The notes beneath the pieces were generated by a model, which saw only the letters and a program-made list of their open reading frames with translations, made no database searches and was not told where the DNA came from. Below, in pieces: positions 1 to 7,996 of a DNA stretch of 43,390 nt. The first letter of the stretch is position 1; each line of letters begins with the position of its first letter. Source of the stretch: Phaeodactylibacter sp. (GTDB lineage Bacteria > Bacteroidota > Bacteroidia > Chitinophagales > Saprospiraceae); assembly GCA_024103175.1 (NCBI GenBank), contig JAGFJE010000741.1, positions 1-43,390 of the forward strand. The letters run 5' to 3'. Position numbers and translations under genes: made by a program.

Positions 1-41
1 AAAGCGGAAAAGCAGGCGCTGAGCGACCATTTGTAGCCATA

Positions 42-71
42 TTCCGACTTCCGGCTTCGCACTTCCGACTT
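42..71. repeat. Short direct repeat in intergenic edge
   Basis: The 9-base word TTCCGACTT occurs at 42-50 and 63-71 with a related CTTCCGGCTTCG stretch between the copies. It lies just beyond the stop codon of the minus-strand ATPase. No gene is visible in 1-101. It may be the edge of a low-complexity intergenic repeat. Confidence 0.35.
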
Positions 72-101
72 AAAATGGTGGCACGCCCAAAGTCCAGTTA
101 A

Positions 102-2741
102 CTACTCCCCCGCCGGCCGCCGAAACCCGATCGACTGCTTGTTGAACACAAAGCTGCTCTTGTCCGTCTTGAAGGTTTGCACATCCTCAATGGTCAGCAG
201 GTTGGCCGGGGTGTGCGCCCGTTCTTCCGGGGACAGGGCCGCCAGGCGCAGGTTGTGGTTCTTGATGGCCTCGTTGACGATGTTGCGCACCGTGCGGGCG
301 TTGCCGAAGTACTTGTCGCGGTAGTCGTGGAGGAAGGCCAGGTATTCTTTGATATGGTCTTCGGCTTCCGGGGAGGGCACCACATTTTCCTCGGCCAGCA
401 TCTGCAGGGCGATGCGGTTGAGCTCTTTCGGTGTGTAATCTTCGAACTTGAGGATCTTGTCGAAGCGGGAGTTCAAGCCTGGGTTGGCCTTCAGGAAGGC
501 CTCCATATTGTCGGGGTAGCCGGCGACGAAGACGAAGAAGCGGCCGCGGTGGTCCTCCATGCGCTTGAGGAGGGTCTGAATGGCCTCGTCGCCGAAATCG
601 CCGCCGCTGCCGGCGCGCTGGGTCAGGGAGTAGGCCTCGTCGATGAACAGGACGCCGCCCATAGACTCGTCGATGCGCTCGGCGGTCTTGATGGCCGTTT
701 GGCCCACGTGGCCGGCGACCAGGCCCTGGCGGTCGGTCTCCACCATGTGTCCCCGCTCCAGAACGCCCAGGGCTTTGTAGATCTGGGTGAGGATGCGGGC
801 CACCGTCGTTTTGCCGGTGCCGGGGTTGCCGATGAAGACGGTATGCAGGAAGAAGCTGTTGAGCACGTCGCGGTTGGTCTCCCGGTAGAAGCGCACCAGG
901 CGGACCAGCTCGCTGATCTGCGCCTTGATGTTCTCCATGCCGATGAGGCGGTAGAGCTGGTCGAGGGATTCCTTGAGCAGCGGCTCGTCCACCGGGATGT
1001 TGGGCAGTTCGGGCTTGGCTTCCACGTCGATCTTTTCCACGTCTCCCAGGCGGATGAGAGAGAGCCGTTCCTTGTCCAGGCTCTTGGGGTCGTCTTCCGA
1101 CATGATGCGCAAGCCAAGGTTGACCTTCGACTTTTCGATGAGGTCGTACACGAAACGGGCGTTGCCGAAGGAGCGGTCGCGCTTGCGGAAGGCGTTGATG
1201 ATGATCTCGTCGATCTTTTTCTTGGCGTCCCCGGTCAGCACCACCCCCTTTTCGCGGCAGGCGAAGTCGGCGATCTGGGACAGTTCCTGCGGGAGGTAGT
1301 CGGAAAACTCGAAATACAATTTAAAGCGGGACTTCAGCCCCGGGTTGGAGTCCAGGAAATGCTTCATCTCCTTGGGGTAGCCGGCGACGATCACCGCCAG
1401 GTCTCCCGGGCCGTTCGACATTTCCTTGACCAGGATCTCGATCACCTCCCGGCCGAAGTCTTTACTGTCGTCATTGGAGCGGGCCAGGGCGTAGGCCTCG
1501 TCGATGAAGAGCACCCCTCCCCTCGCCTTCTCGATGGCCTCCTTGACCTTGGGCGCCGTCTGGCCGATGTATTCGCCCACCAGGTCGACGCGGTCCACCT
1601 CGTGCACATGCCCTTTGGTAAGCAGGCCCATCTTTTTGTAGAGCAGGCCCATCATCTTGGCCACGGTGGTCTTGCCCGTCCCCGGGTTGCCGATGAAGAC
1701 GGAATGGACGTTGATCTCCTCCTTTTCGCGGAAGCCTTTTTCCTTGCGCAGTTGCAGGAACTGTATGTACTTGGCGTGGTCGAGCACCTGGGTCTTGATG
1801 GCATCCAGGCCGATCAGGGCGTCAAGTTTGACCATTACCTCGTCGAAGGTCTGGTTGAAGCTCTCGTCGGGTGAGAGCACGACGGGCGCCTGCCGGTTGG
1901 GCAGCAGGACGCCGGAGATGCCCTCCTCGAACTCATCGGCCACTTCAAAGGGAACTACCGCCAGCAGCTTGTCCATGAAGACGATCTCGGCTGTATAGCG
2001 GTCCTTCCGCCAGGAACCCTTCACATTGGAGCCCCAGCCGGCGGTGATGCGGATGAATTCGTCCCGCTTATCGATGCGTTGCAGGCGGACGACCTGGCCC
2101 TTCAGCTCGCGGGCGTCATTGTAGAATTTGGTGAACAGTTCGCAGTGCCAGGACCGGGCGGTATGCAGGTTGCGCAGGGAGATCTCCACGTAGATATAGC
2201 GGGTCTCTTCGCTGCTGAATGTCTTGAAGTATATCCGTTCGTCTTCAATGACATCATCGTAGGGGCCTTCGTAGAGTTTGAGCGACTGCACTTCCAGGTA
2301 GGGGTTCTCCCCGGGCAGCATTTCCTGGCCGGCGTCCTCCACGTAAAAATATTTGGTGGCTACCTTCTCTCCTTCGATCCAGGCTTCCCAGTAGTAGGTG
2401 CCTTTCTTCCAGAACGCGCCCTCGTTCTTATTGCCCCACCCCTCGCGTATGTACATGATGTGATCGTACTTGCTCACCTTGCGCCGGAAGGGCAGGGAGC
2501 AGAGCAGCTTCTGGGATTTTTTCATCGAATAGCACTTCAGTTCCACCTCCACTTCCCAGTCCTCGACATCGAAAAGTTTATTGTAGAAAGAGAGCTCGGC
2601 GTATACGTAGGTCGTCTCGTAACGGTCGAATACCTGGCGGTACTTCTTCTTGTTGTCCGCCAGCCACTCCGTGGATGCATAGACCTTCAGTTCACGGAAC
2701 TTGAACTTTTTGAATTCCGTATGGAGGTATTCTTCGGCCAT
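102..2741 (-). CDS. Twin AAA+ ATPase, CbbX/SpoVK-like, with duplicated N-terminal beta-rich domain
   Basis: An 879-residue cytoplasmic protein with two complete CbbX/SpoVK-type AAA+ modules. Walker A is GNPGTGKTT at about residues 351-359 and again at 638-646. Walker B is GVLFIDEAYAL at 409-419 and GVLFIDEAYSL at 696-706. Each module has a pore-loop-like GQTA motif and a GLxSRF arginine-finger motif, so both look catalytically competent. Residues 1-275 hold no AAA motif but contain two related copies of a beta-rich domain (about 40-136 and 178-269), each ending in GWG...W+K..Y and a final FEVAD/FYVED strand. No signal peptide or membrane segment is seen. The family remodels or unfolds protein complexes (CbbX reactivates Rubisco); the substrate here is unknown. 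It is divergent from the ClpB-like gene across about 190 bp, which suggests shared regulation. Confidence 0.85.
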   Translation of the reverse strand: MAEEYLHTEFKKFKFRELKVYASTEWLADNKKKYRQVFDRYETTYVYAELSFYNKLFDVEDWEVEVELKCYSMKKSQKLLCSLPFRRKVSKYDHIMYIREGWGNKNEGAFWKKGTYYWEAWIEGEKVATKYFYVEDAGQEMLPGENPYLEVQSLKLYEGPYDDVIEDERIYFKTFSSEETRYIYVEISLRNLHTARSWHCELFTKFYNDARELKGQVVRLQRIDKRDEFIRITAGWGSNVKGSWRKDRYTAEIVFMDKLLAVVPFEVADEFEEGISGVLLPNRQAPVVLSPDESFNQTFDEVMVKLDALIGLDAIKTQVLDHAKYIQFLQLRKEKGFREKEEINVHSVFIGNPGTGKTTVAKMMGLLYKKMGLLTKGHVHEVDRVDLVGEYIGQTAPKVKEAIEKARGGVLFIDEAYALARSNDDSKDFGREVIEILVKEMSNGPGDLAVIVAGYPKEMKHFLDSNPGLKSRFKLYFEFSDYLPQELSQIADFACREKGVVLTGDAKKKIDEIIINAFRKRDRSFGNARFVYDLIEKSKVNLGLRIMSEDDPKSLDKERLSLIRLGDVEKIDVEAKPELPNIPVDEPLLKESLDQLYRLIGMENIKAQISELVRLVRFYRETNRDVLNSFFLHTVFIGNPGTGKTTVARILTQIYKALGVLERGHMVETDRQGLVAGHVGQTAIKTAERIDESMGGVLFIDEAYSLTQRAGSGGDFGDEAIQTLLKRMEDHRGRFFVFVAGYPDNMEAFLKANPGLNSRFDKILKFEDYTPKELNRIALQMLAEENVVPSPEAEDHIKEYLAFLHDYRDKYFGNARTVRNIVNEAIKNHNLRLAALSPEERAHTPANLLTIEDVQTFKTDKSSFVFNKQSIGFRRPAGE

Positions 2742-2883
2742 TCCGCTTTATGCTTTTTTTTAGTTCAACTTTTAAAGATAAAAAAACAGGGGTTTGAGGG
2801 TGAATATTTTCCTGTAATTTACAAAAAATCTCTGAAAATAGGCCGGATAAAAGACAGGCGCCGGTGAAGCCATTTGGGAAGAA

Positions 2884-2915
2884 TTGGGGCCGGTTTCATA
2901 AGTTTGTTATCTTTC
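2884..2915 (+). promoter_or_regulatory. Predicted promoter of the ClpB-like gene
   Basis: TTG at 2884-2886 and TATCTTTC at 2908-2915 are 21 bases apart. This fits the Bacteroidota primary sigma consensus (TTG, then TAnnTTTG) with one mismatch at the last base. Transcription would start near 2921, just ahead of the ATG at 2934, which supports that start over the longer reading frame beginning at 2874. Confidence 0.5.
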
Positions 2916-2933
2916 GGCTTCAACCAACCGGCG

Positions 2934-5900
2934 ATGGCTATTGTAAAACTAAACATTCCCACCCTTGTTACGGACACCTATATTGAGGAAAAGGCACACT
3001 ACCACCTTCGCCCGTTGTTCACGGGCTTTCCGGTGGCTACTCATCGCCGTTACGACAATGCCGTGGCGCTTTTCCAGAAGGAAGTCCGCCAGGCATTTAA
3101 GGGATATACCCTGACCCGGCAGAGCGCCGGACGCCTGTTGTGGTTTCTCTTCCGCCCGGATATTCAGTATCACCAGTTCCAACTGGAGTTCAACCTGGGA
3201 AGCCAGTTTATCAGCGGGCTTTTCGGCATGGCCGCCTTTTCACTGGAAGGCAAGCGCTTCGCAGTGCTGCCCTCCCTCCACAATTATATGTTCATGCTTC
3301 CCCCCAGGAAGGGAAGCAAAACGGAGCTGCAGGGAGCGGCAAAACAAGCCGTCCGGGCCCTGTTGCGCAAGATCAGGAAGGAAAACGAGAGCGAGTTCGA
3401 CCCGGAATCCTTCTTTGCCGGGCGGCGGGAATTCCTGGCCAACATAGAGGTAGCCGTCAATATCGGCCAGGGGGGCTTCAGCTTTGACGCGCCTCCTGCC
3501 ACCTGGTTCCTCAGCAGCCTGATGGGGGATACTGAATTTGACGGCGCTGTAGAGATCGAACGGGTGGGCCAGGACCTCAACAGCCTCTATCCGGCAGAGC
3601 TTCGCCGCGCCTATTATCAGGAAGAACTTGTCAGCCAGTTGTATCAGGCCATTTTTCAGCGCGGCAATACGCCCCTGGCCATTATCGGGCCGGAAGGGGT
3701 AGGCAAACACAGCGTCATTCACGAAGTGATCTGGCGCTATGAGAACGGCTTCTATGAACCCAAGAAAGGGCGCACGCAACGCATCTGGTTGATCGACCCC
3801 ACCCGCATCATCTCGGGAATGAGCATTGTGGGGATGTGGCAAAAGCGCTTCGAGGCCATTATTTCCTTCCTCAGGCAACCGGCCGAGGGATCAAAAACCA
3901 GCGATAAGATACTGGTCGACAACCCGGTGGCCCTGCTGCGCATCGGCAAATCGGCACAAAACAATATGACGCTCAGCGATGTGCTGCGCCCGTATCTCGA
4001 AAAGCGGCAGTTGCAAGCCACCATCCTGGCCACCCCGGAGGAATGGAAGATCATTCAGGAAAAAGGGCGGCGTTTTGCCGGCCTCTTCCAGGCCGTTCGC
4101 CTCAATGAACCCGATATGGAAACGGCCATCCGCATCATACTCAAAAACCGGCGGGCGCTGGAGCGGGAAAACGATACGGTGATCACCATACAGGCCGTGC
4201 GCCAGCTGCTGAGCATACAGCGGAATTACCTGCGGAACAAACCGCTGCCGGGAAGCGTGATGAAACTGATGCGCCAACTGGCCGTCAAGTACCGCTACCG
4301 CTCCGCCAATGCCCCGGAAGTACGGGAGGAATTCGAAGCCTTCAGCGGGCTGGAAGAACGCATCTTCGACTCCACCCGCCAGTTCCGGGAAGGAGAAGTA
4401 CGGGAACAGATCGGCCAGGAGCTGGTCGGCCAACCCAAAGCGGTGGACGCCCTGTCCAATACCATTCATATCATCAAGGCCAAACTGGCGGACAAGAGCA
4501 AGCCCCTGGCCTCCTTTCTGTTCATCGGGCCCACCGGCGTGGGCAAGACCCAGGCCGCTAAAGTCATCTGCAAATACCTGATGGGCGACGAGAAGCACCT
4601 GATGCGCTTCGACATGAACGAATACATCGACCCGGGGGCTGTCCAGCGCCTTATCGGCGACGACTACAACCCAGAGGGGCAGCTCACCGGAACCGTCCGC
4701 TACCGCCCCTTCGGCATCATCCTGCTCGATGAAATAGAAAAGGCCCATCCCCTCGTCCATGACCTGCTCCTCCAGGTGCTGGATGACGGCCGGCTGACCG
4801 ACAGCCTGGGCAGAACGGTCGATTTCACCAATACCATCATCATCATGACCTCCAACGTGGGGGCCCGGCAGGCCAATACAAGGCTGGGGTATCAGGCCGG
4901 CCCGGACGACGAAGGCGAGGTATACCGGCGCGCCGTGGAAAATGAATTCCGCCCGGAATTCATCAACCGGATCGGCCAGATCATTATTTTCAACCCGCTG
5001 GAACTCAGCCATATTCACAGCATCGCACGCCTGCAGATCCGGGAGTTGCTACAGCGCGACGGCTTCGTCCGGCGAACGACCATCCTGAACATTTCCGGGG
5101 AGGCGCTGGAATGGGTCGCTCAACGCGGTTTCGACGCCCGCATGGGGGGAAGGGCGCTCAAACGGCAGATCGAACGGGACCTTACGGCCCTGTCCGCCGA
5201 ACAATTGATCTCCACCCAGATCGATACGCCCATCCTCTTTGACGTATTGCTACAGGACGGCCGGCTCAAACCCAGCATCCACCCCCTGCAGTTCGTACAG
5301 CCGGTAGAGGACGACTGGCTGCCCAGCCTGCCGGACGAAGCAAAGGGCAAGCGTTTTTACAACCAACTGCTCCACACCCTGGAAACAATCAGGAACCAAC
5401 TGCAGGCCTATGAAGTAAGAATGGCCGCTGATGCCGGGCCCCTCGTCTTCGCCGACGGAAAAGCATCCAGTGGGCTGGGGTGGGAATACTATCATTTTAA
5501 AGACCGGGTGGAGGAAACTCGACAAGCCATAAAAAACACCAGCCTCGGATTCCGGGACCGCAATTACAAATACGGGCCGGCCATACCGCTGCGGCTGAAA
5601 CCGGTGAGCCTCACCCCCCGGAAGGACTGGTCGGCCAAGGGCATACGGGAGAATATCAAAGACCGGTTGTTCCAGCAGGAAGGCATTCAGGAGATCAGCG
5701 AAGCCTATCAATTCGGAGCGGCTCAATTTGACAGCATAAAAACCGAATTTATCGGCAATTATCTGGATGTGGCTTTGCTCCAACTCCAATTGCGAGGGGT
5801 ACTCAAGGGAAAACCGGAAAAAAGAAGCCTGAAAATTGAATCCTACATTACCGGTATGGGGCAATGGGAAACGGTTTTTTTGCTGGATAAGTATTCCGAA

Positions 5901-6245
5901 TTACTCCAATTGCTGGATATCCCCCATAAGGTGCACAAACCCCGCGGCCTGATAGATATCGAGGCCTTCTCTCTGCCTGAACTCCTGATGGGCGAAGAAG
6001 GCATCCACCTCTTTTACCTGGGGCAACGCAGCCCCGTTCCCATCCGGGTGACGCTGGGCGGGCCGGATGCTGAGCATAAGGCGTACCAGGTAGTGCGCAT
6101 CTACGATGGACGGGATACGCTGACCGACCTCAGGACAGGGCTTTCCAATGCGGTGAACATTGCCGCCAGCGAATTCAAGCTTCTGCTCTACGCGGGTATC
6201 GGGAAGGAGTTGCGGGATGTGGTCAACCCGGTGAAGAAGAGGTAA
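2934..6245 (+). CDS. ClpB/Hsp104-like AAA+ ATPase with degenerate first AAA module and C-terminal extension
   Basis: About 1103 residues from the ATG at 2934; an in-frame ATG at 2874 lies upstream of the predicted promoter core. The second AAA module is canonical for ClpA/B: Walker A GPTGVGKTQ at 532-540, Walker B GIILLDE at 594-600, sensor TSNVG near 640, arginine-finger region RPEFINR near 673-679, then a C-terminal small domain. The first module (about 215-410) is eroded: Walker A reads GPEGVGKHS at 252-260, Walker B ends in DN instead of DE near 329-330, and the usual RRF arginine-finger motif is disrupted. The ClpB middle coiled-coil and the Clp_N repeats are absent; a roughly 220-residue unrecognised N-domain replaces the latter. 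Residues from about 800 to 1103 are an extension of unknown role. Its position suggests partnership with the divergent twin-AAA protein and the downstream TPR protein. It is probably an unfoldase-type motor; the substrate is unknown. Confidence 0.85.
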   Translation: MAIVKLNIPTLVTDTYIEEKAHYHLRPLFTGFPVATHRRYDNAVALFQKEVRQAFKGYTLTRQSAGRLLWFLFRPDIQYHQFQLEFNLGSQFISGLFGMAAFSLEGKRFAVLPSLHNYMFMLPPRKGSKTELQGAAKQAVRALLRKIRKENESEFDPESFFAGRREFLANIEVAVNIGQGGFSFDAPPATWFLSSLMGDTEFDGAVEIERVGQDLNSLYPAELRRAYYQEELVSQLYQAIFQRGNTPLAIIGPEGVGKHSVIHEVIWRYENGFYEPKKGRTQRIWLIDPTRIISGMSIVGMWQKRFEAIISFLRQPAEGSKTSDKILVDNPVALLRIGKSAQNNMTLSDVLRPYLEKRQLQATILATPEEWKIIQEKGRRFAGLFQAVRLNEPDMETAIRIILKNRRALERENDTVITIQAVRQLLSIQRNYLRNKPLPGSVMKLMRQLAVKYRYRSANAPEVREEFEAFSGLEERIFDSTRQFREGEVREQIGQELVGQPKAVDALSNTIHIIKAKLADKSKPLASFLFIGPTGVGKTQAAKVICKYLMGDEKHLMRFDMNEYIDPGAVQRLIGDDYNPEGQLTGTVRYRPFGIILLDEIEKAHPLVHDLLLQVLDDGRLTDSLGRTVDFTNTIIIMTSNVGARQANTRLGYQAGPDDEGEVYRRAVENEFRPEFINRIGQIIIFNPLELSHIHSIARLQIRELLQRDGFVRRTTILNISGEALEWVAQRGFDARMGGRALKRQIERDLTALSAEQLISTQIDTPILFDVLLQDGRLKPSIHPLQFVQPVEDDWLPSLPDEAKGKRFYNQLLHTLETIRNQLQAYEVRMAADAGPLVFADGKASSGLGWEYYHFKDRVEETRQAIKNTSLGFRDRNYKYGPAIPLRLKPVSLTPRKDWSAKGIRENIKDRLFQQEGIQEISEAYQFGAAQFDSIKTEFIGNYLDVALLQLQLRGVLKGKPEKRSLKIESYITGMGQWETVFLLDKYSELLQLLDIPHKVHKPRGLIDIEAFSLPELLMGEEGIHLFYLGQRSPVPIRVTLGGPDAEHKAYQVVRIYDGRDTLTDLRTGLSNAVNIAASEFKLLLYAGIGKELRDVVNPVKKR

Positions 6246-6313
6246 CTGCCCCTGTCTTTCAACAAAACCATTTAACCTCACGGCCCACACCATAACACCA
6301 CCTCCTGCAGCGT

Positions 6314-6331
6314 TATACAAAAAATTGTATA
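6314..6331. repeat. Inverted repeat upstream of TPR gene
   Basis: TATACAA (6314-6320) and TTGTATA (6325-6331) form a perfect 7-bp dyad around AAAA, ending 10 bases before the ATG at 6342. Its position fits an operator or a 5' hairpin. No clear TAnnTTTG core is placed so as to start transcription ahead of the ATG. Confidence 0.35.
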
Positions 6332-6341
6332 TTACGTTTAT

Positions 6342-7991
6342 ATGGACAAGGCTCAACTCATATCGGAAGTCAAAGAATTGCTGGGAAATGCCGAAACCGA
6401 AAAGGCGCTGAACCGGCTGACGGATTTCCTGCGCAGCAGCCCCAAATACAAGGAGTTGCACCACCTGGCCCTGCAGGCCCGCGCCCGGTTCCGGAAAGCG
6501 CAGCAGGACGAAATCCAGGGGCTGGCCTCCAGCGAGCAAACCAAACTGAGCTATAACCAGGCGACCCGGCAGGTGCTGCAGGTTGTCCAGTGGCTGGAGG
6601 AAGGCAACCTGAACCCGGACGCCAGTTTCGCCGAGGAAGCAAAGCCTGGGCGGTGGCCCTGGGCAATGGGCGCTATTGCGCTTATTCTGATCCTCGCGGG
6701 GGGGTGGTACCTCTGGAACAAGGCCTCACAACAACCGGAACCGGGAGAAGTCGCGCTATCCGATTGCCTGATAGATGAACCCTTCCCCGCTAACTCCGAT
6801 TTTAATATTTTGCTGCGGCCATTCCAGAATTTGACGAAGGAAGAACAAAAACCTCACCTGATCATCGCCAGCAAATTGGATGAGTTCGTCACAAAACTAA
6901 ATAATGTAAAATGTGATTTCGGGACTTTAGATGTTAAAAACCCCAATGATTTCTTCTCGAATGCAGACGCAGAAACCACAGCCCAGAAGTGTAACGCCAA
7001 CCTCATCATCTGGGGCATAGTAGATGTGGATAAATCCGACAGCATCGTCGTGCAGACGAAGTACAAATTCATAAAACAAGACACCTTCGAAGTTTACAAG
7101 CTGGAATTGAAGGACGGCTCGGAGATCATTAAAGTACCCACCCTTTCTATTATCCCCACCGCTTCCACGATCACTCAGTCAATAATAGAAAGCATTCAAC
7201 TGCTTTTCGGCCTCATAGCCTATGAAGCAGGCGACCGGGATAATGCCATTGAAATGCTGAAAGCTTATGAACCTCCGCCCAACGACACTACCACAAGCCT
7301 GGCATGGGGCATGGTTTTAGGAGATGCCTATCTGGACAAAGGACAGGAGGATGAAGCCTGGGAAACCTACAACCAGCTGCTGAAAACGCACGATTACCCC
7401 CTGGCCCGCAACAACCGGGGCGTACTTAATTACAAAAAAGGCAACTACGAGGAAGCCGCAGAAGACCTTTCTGTTTTTCTGGAAATAAAGCCCGACAATG
7501 TCGAGGCCCTGGAAATCCGCGGCTCCGCCTACCTCAAGGCAGACCAACTGAAAAAGGCGCGCACAGACCTGCAGAAAGTACGGGAAATAAGAACGGCCCC
7601 CAACCCCGAGCTCAACCGCAAGCTCGAAGAGGTCGATAAAAAGATCCGGGAGGAAGAACAAACCAAAGCTTCAGCCGAGGCCCAGCTAGAGGCCAACCCC
7701 AATAACCTGGCGGCCTGGGACCAGAAGGCCCTCTCGAGCATTAAACTGGGCGACTACAAAGAAGCCGTCAAGGCCGGCGAAGCCATTCTCCAGCGCGACA
7801 CGGATAACGTAGACGCCTTTATCAAGATCATCAAAGCCTACCGCAACGCCGGTGATACGGCCAAAGTTGAGGAAACCATCCGCCGGGCGGAAGCCGCCGG
7901 CATCTCCCGCCGGCAGCTCGGAGAGGCCCTCCCTTTCAACCTGATCCAGCGCCCCGCCACCCGCTTTCCCATTAAACAGGAAAAGAACTGA
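6342..7991 (+). CDS. Membrane-anchored TPR protein with N-terminal EAD11-like domain
   Basis: 549 residues. Residues 1-88 form an all-helical domain with the layout of effector-associated domain 11 (an EKALNRL helix, then LALQARARFRK, then a helix ending in VVQWLEEG). One membrane segment lies at about 105-125 and is preceded by basic residues, so the helical domain should be cytoplasmic and the rest periplasmic. Residues about 140-270 are a globular part with an NILLRPFQNLT strand, recalling periplasmic FlgO/TolB-N-type domains, though I could not verify this. TPR-like helix pairs follow from about 285 to 505. It begins 96 bp after the ClpB-like gene on the same strand. The most likely role is an adaptor or scaffold that recruits a partner at the inner membrane. 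The EAD11 call rests on pattern memory only. Confidence 0.75.
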   Translation: MDKAQLISEVKELLGNAETEKALNRLTDFLRSSPKYKELHHLALQARARFRKAQQDEIQGLASSEQTKLSYNQATRQVLQVVQWLEEGNLNPDASFAEEAKPGRWPWAMGAIALILILAGGWYLWNKASQQPEPGEVALSDCLIDEPFPANSDFNILLRPFQNLTKEEQKPHLIIASKLDEFVTKLNNVKCDFGTLDVKNPNDFFSNADAETTAQKCNANLIIWGIVDVDKSDSIVVQTKYKFIKQDTFEVYKLELKDGSEIIKVPTLSIIPTASTITQSIIESIQLLFGLIAYEAGDRDNAIEMLKAYEPPPNDTTTSLAWGMVLGDAYLDKGQEDEAWETYNQLLKTHDYPLARNNRGVLNYKKGNYEEAAEDLSVFLEIKPDNVEALEIRGSAYLKADQLKKARTDLQKVREIRTAPNPELNRKLEEVDKKIREEEQTKASAEAQLEANPNNLAAWDQKALSSIKLGDYKEAVKAGEAILQRDTDNVDAFIKIIKAYRNAGDTAKVEETIRRAEAAGISRRQLGEALPFNLIQRPATRFPIKQEKN

Positions 7992-7996
7992 CACCT

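Noticed and set aside
177..1874. 565-residue plus-strand frame
   Set aside because: It is the antisense of the twin AAA ATPase, and its His/Val/Asp/Leu-rich composition with no motif is typical of a shadow frame in GC-rich coding DNA.
2874..2933. Upstream in-frame start of the ClpB-like gene
   Set aside because: The predicted promoter core lies inside this stretch, and the added residues look like leader DNA.
3891..5018. 375-residue minus-strand frame
   Set aside because: Antisense of the ClpB-like gene, whose AAA motifs lie in the opposite strand at the same place.
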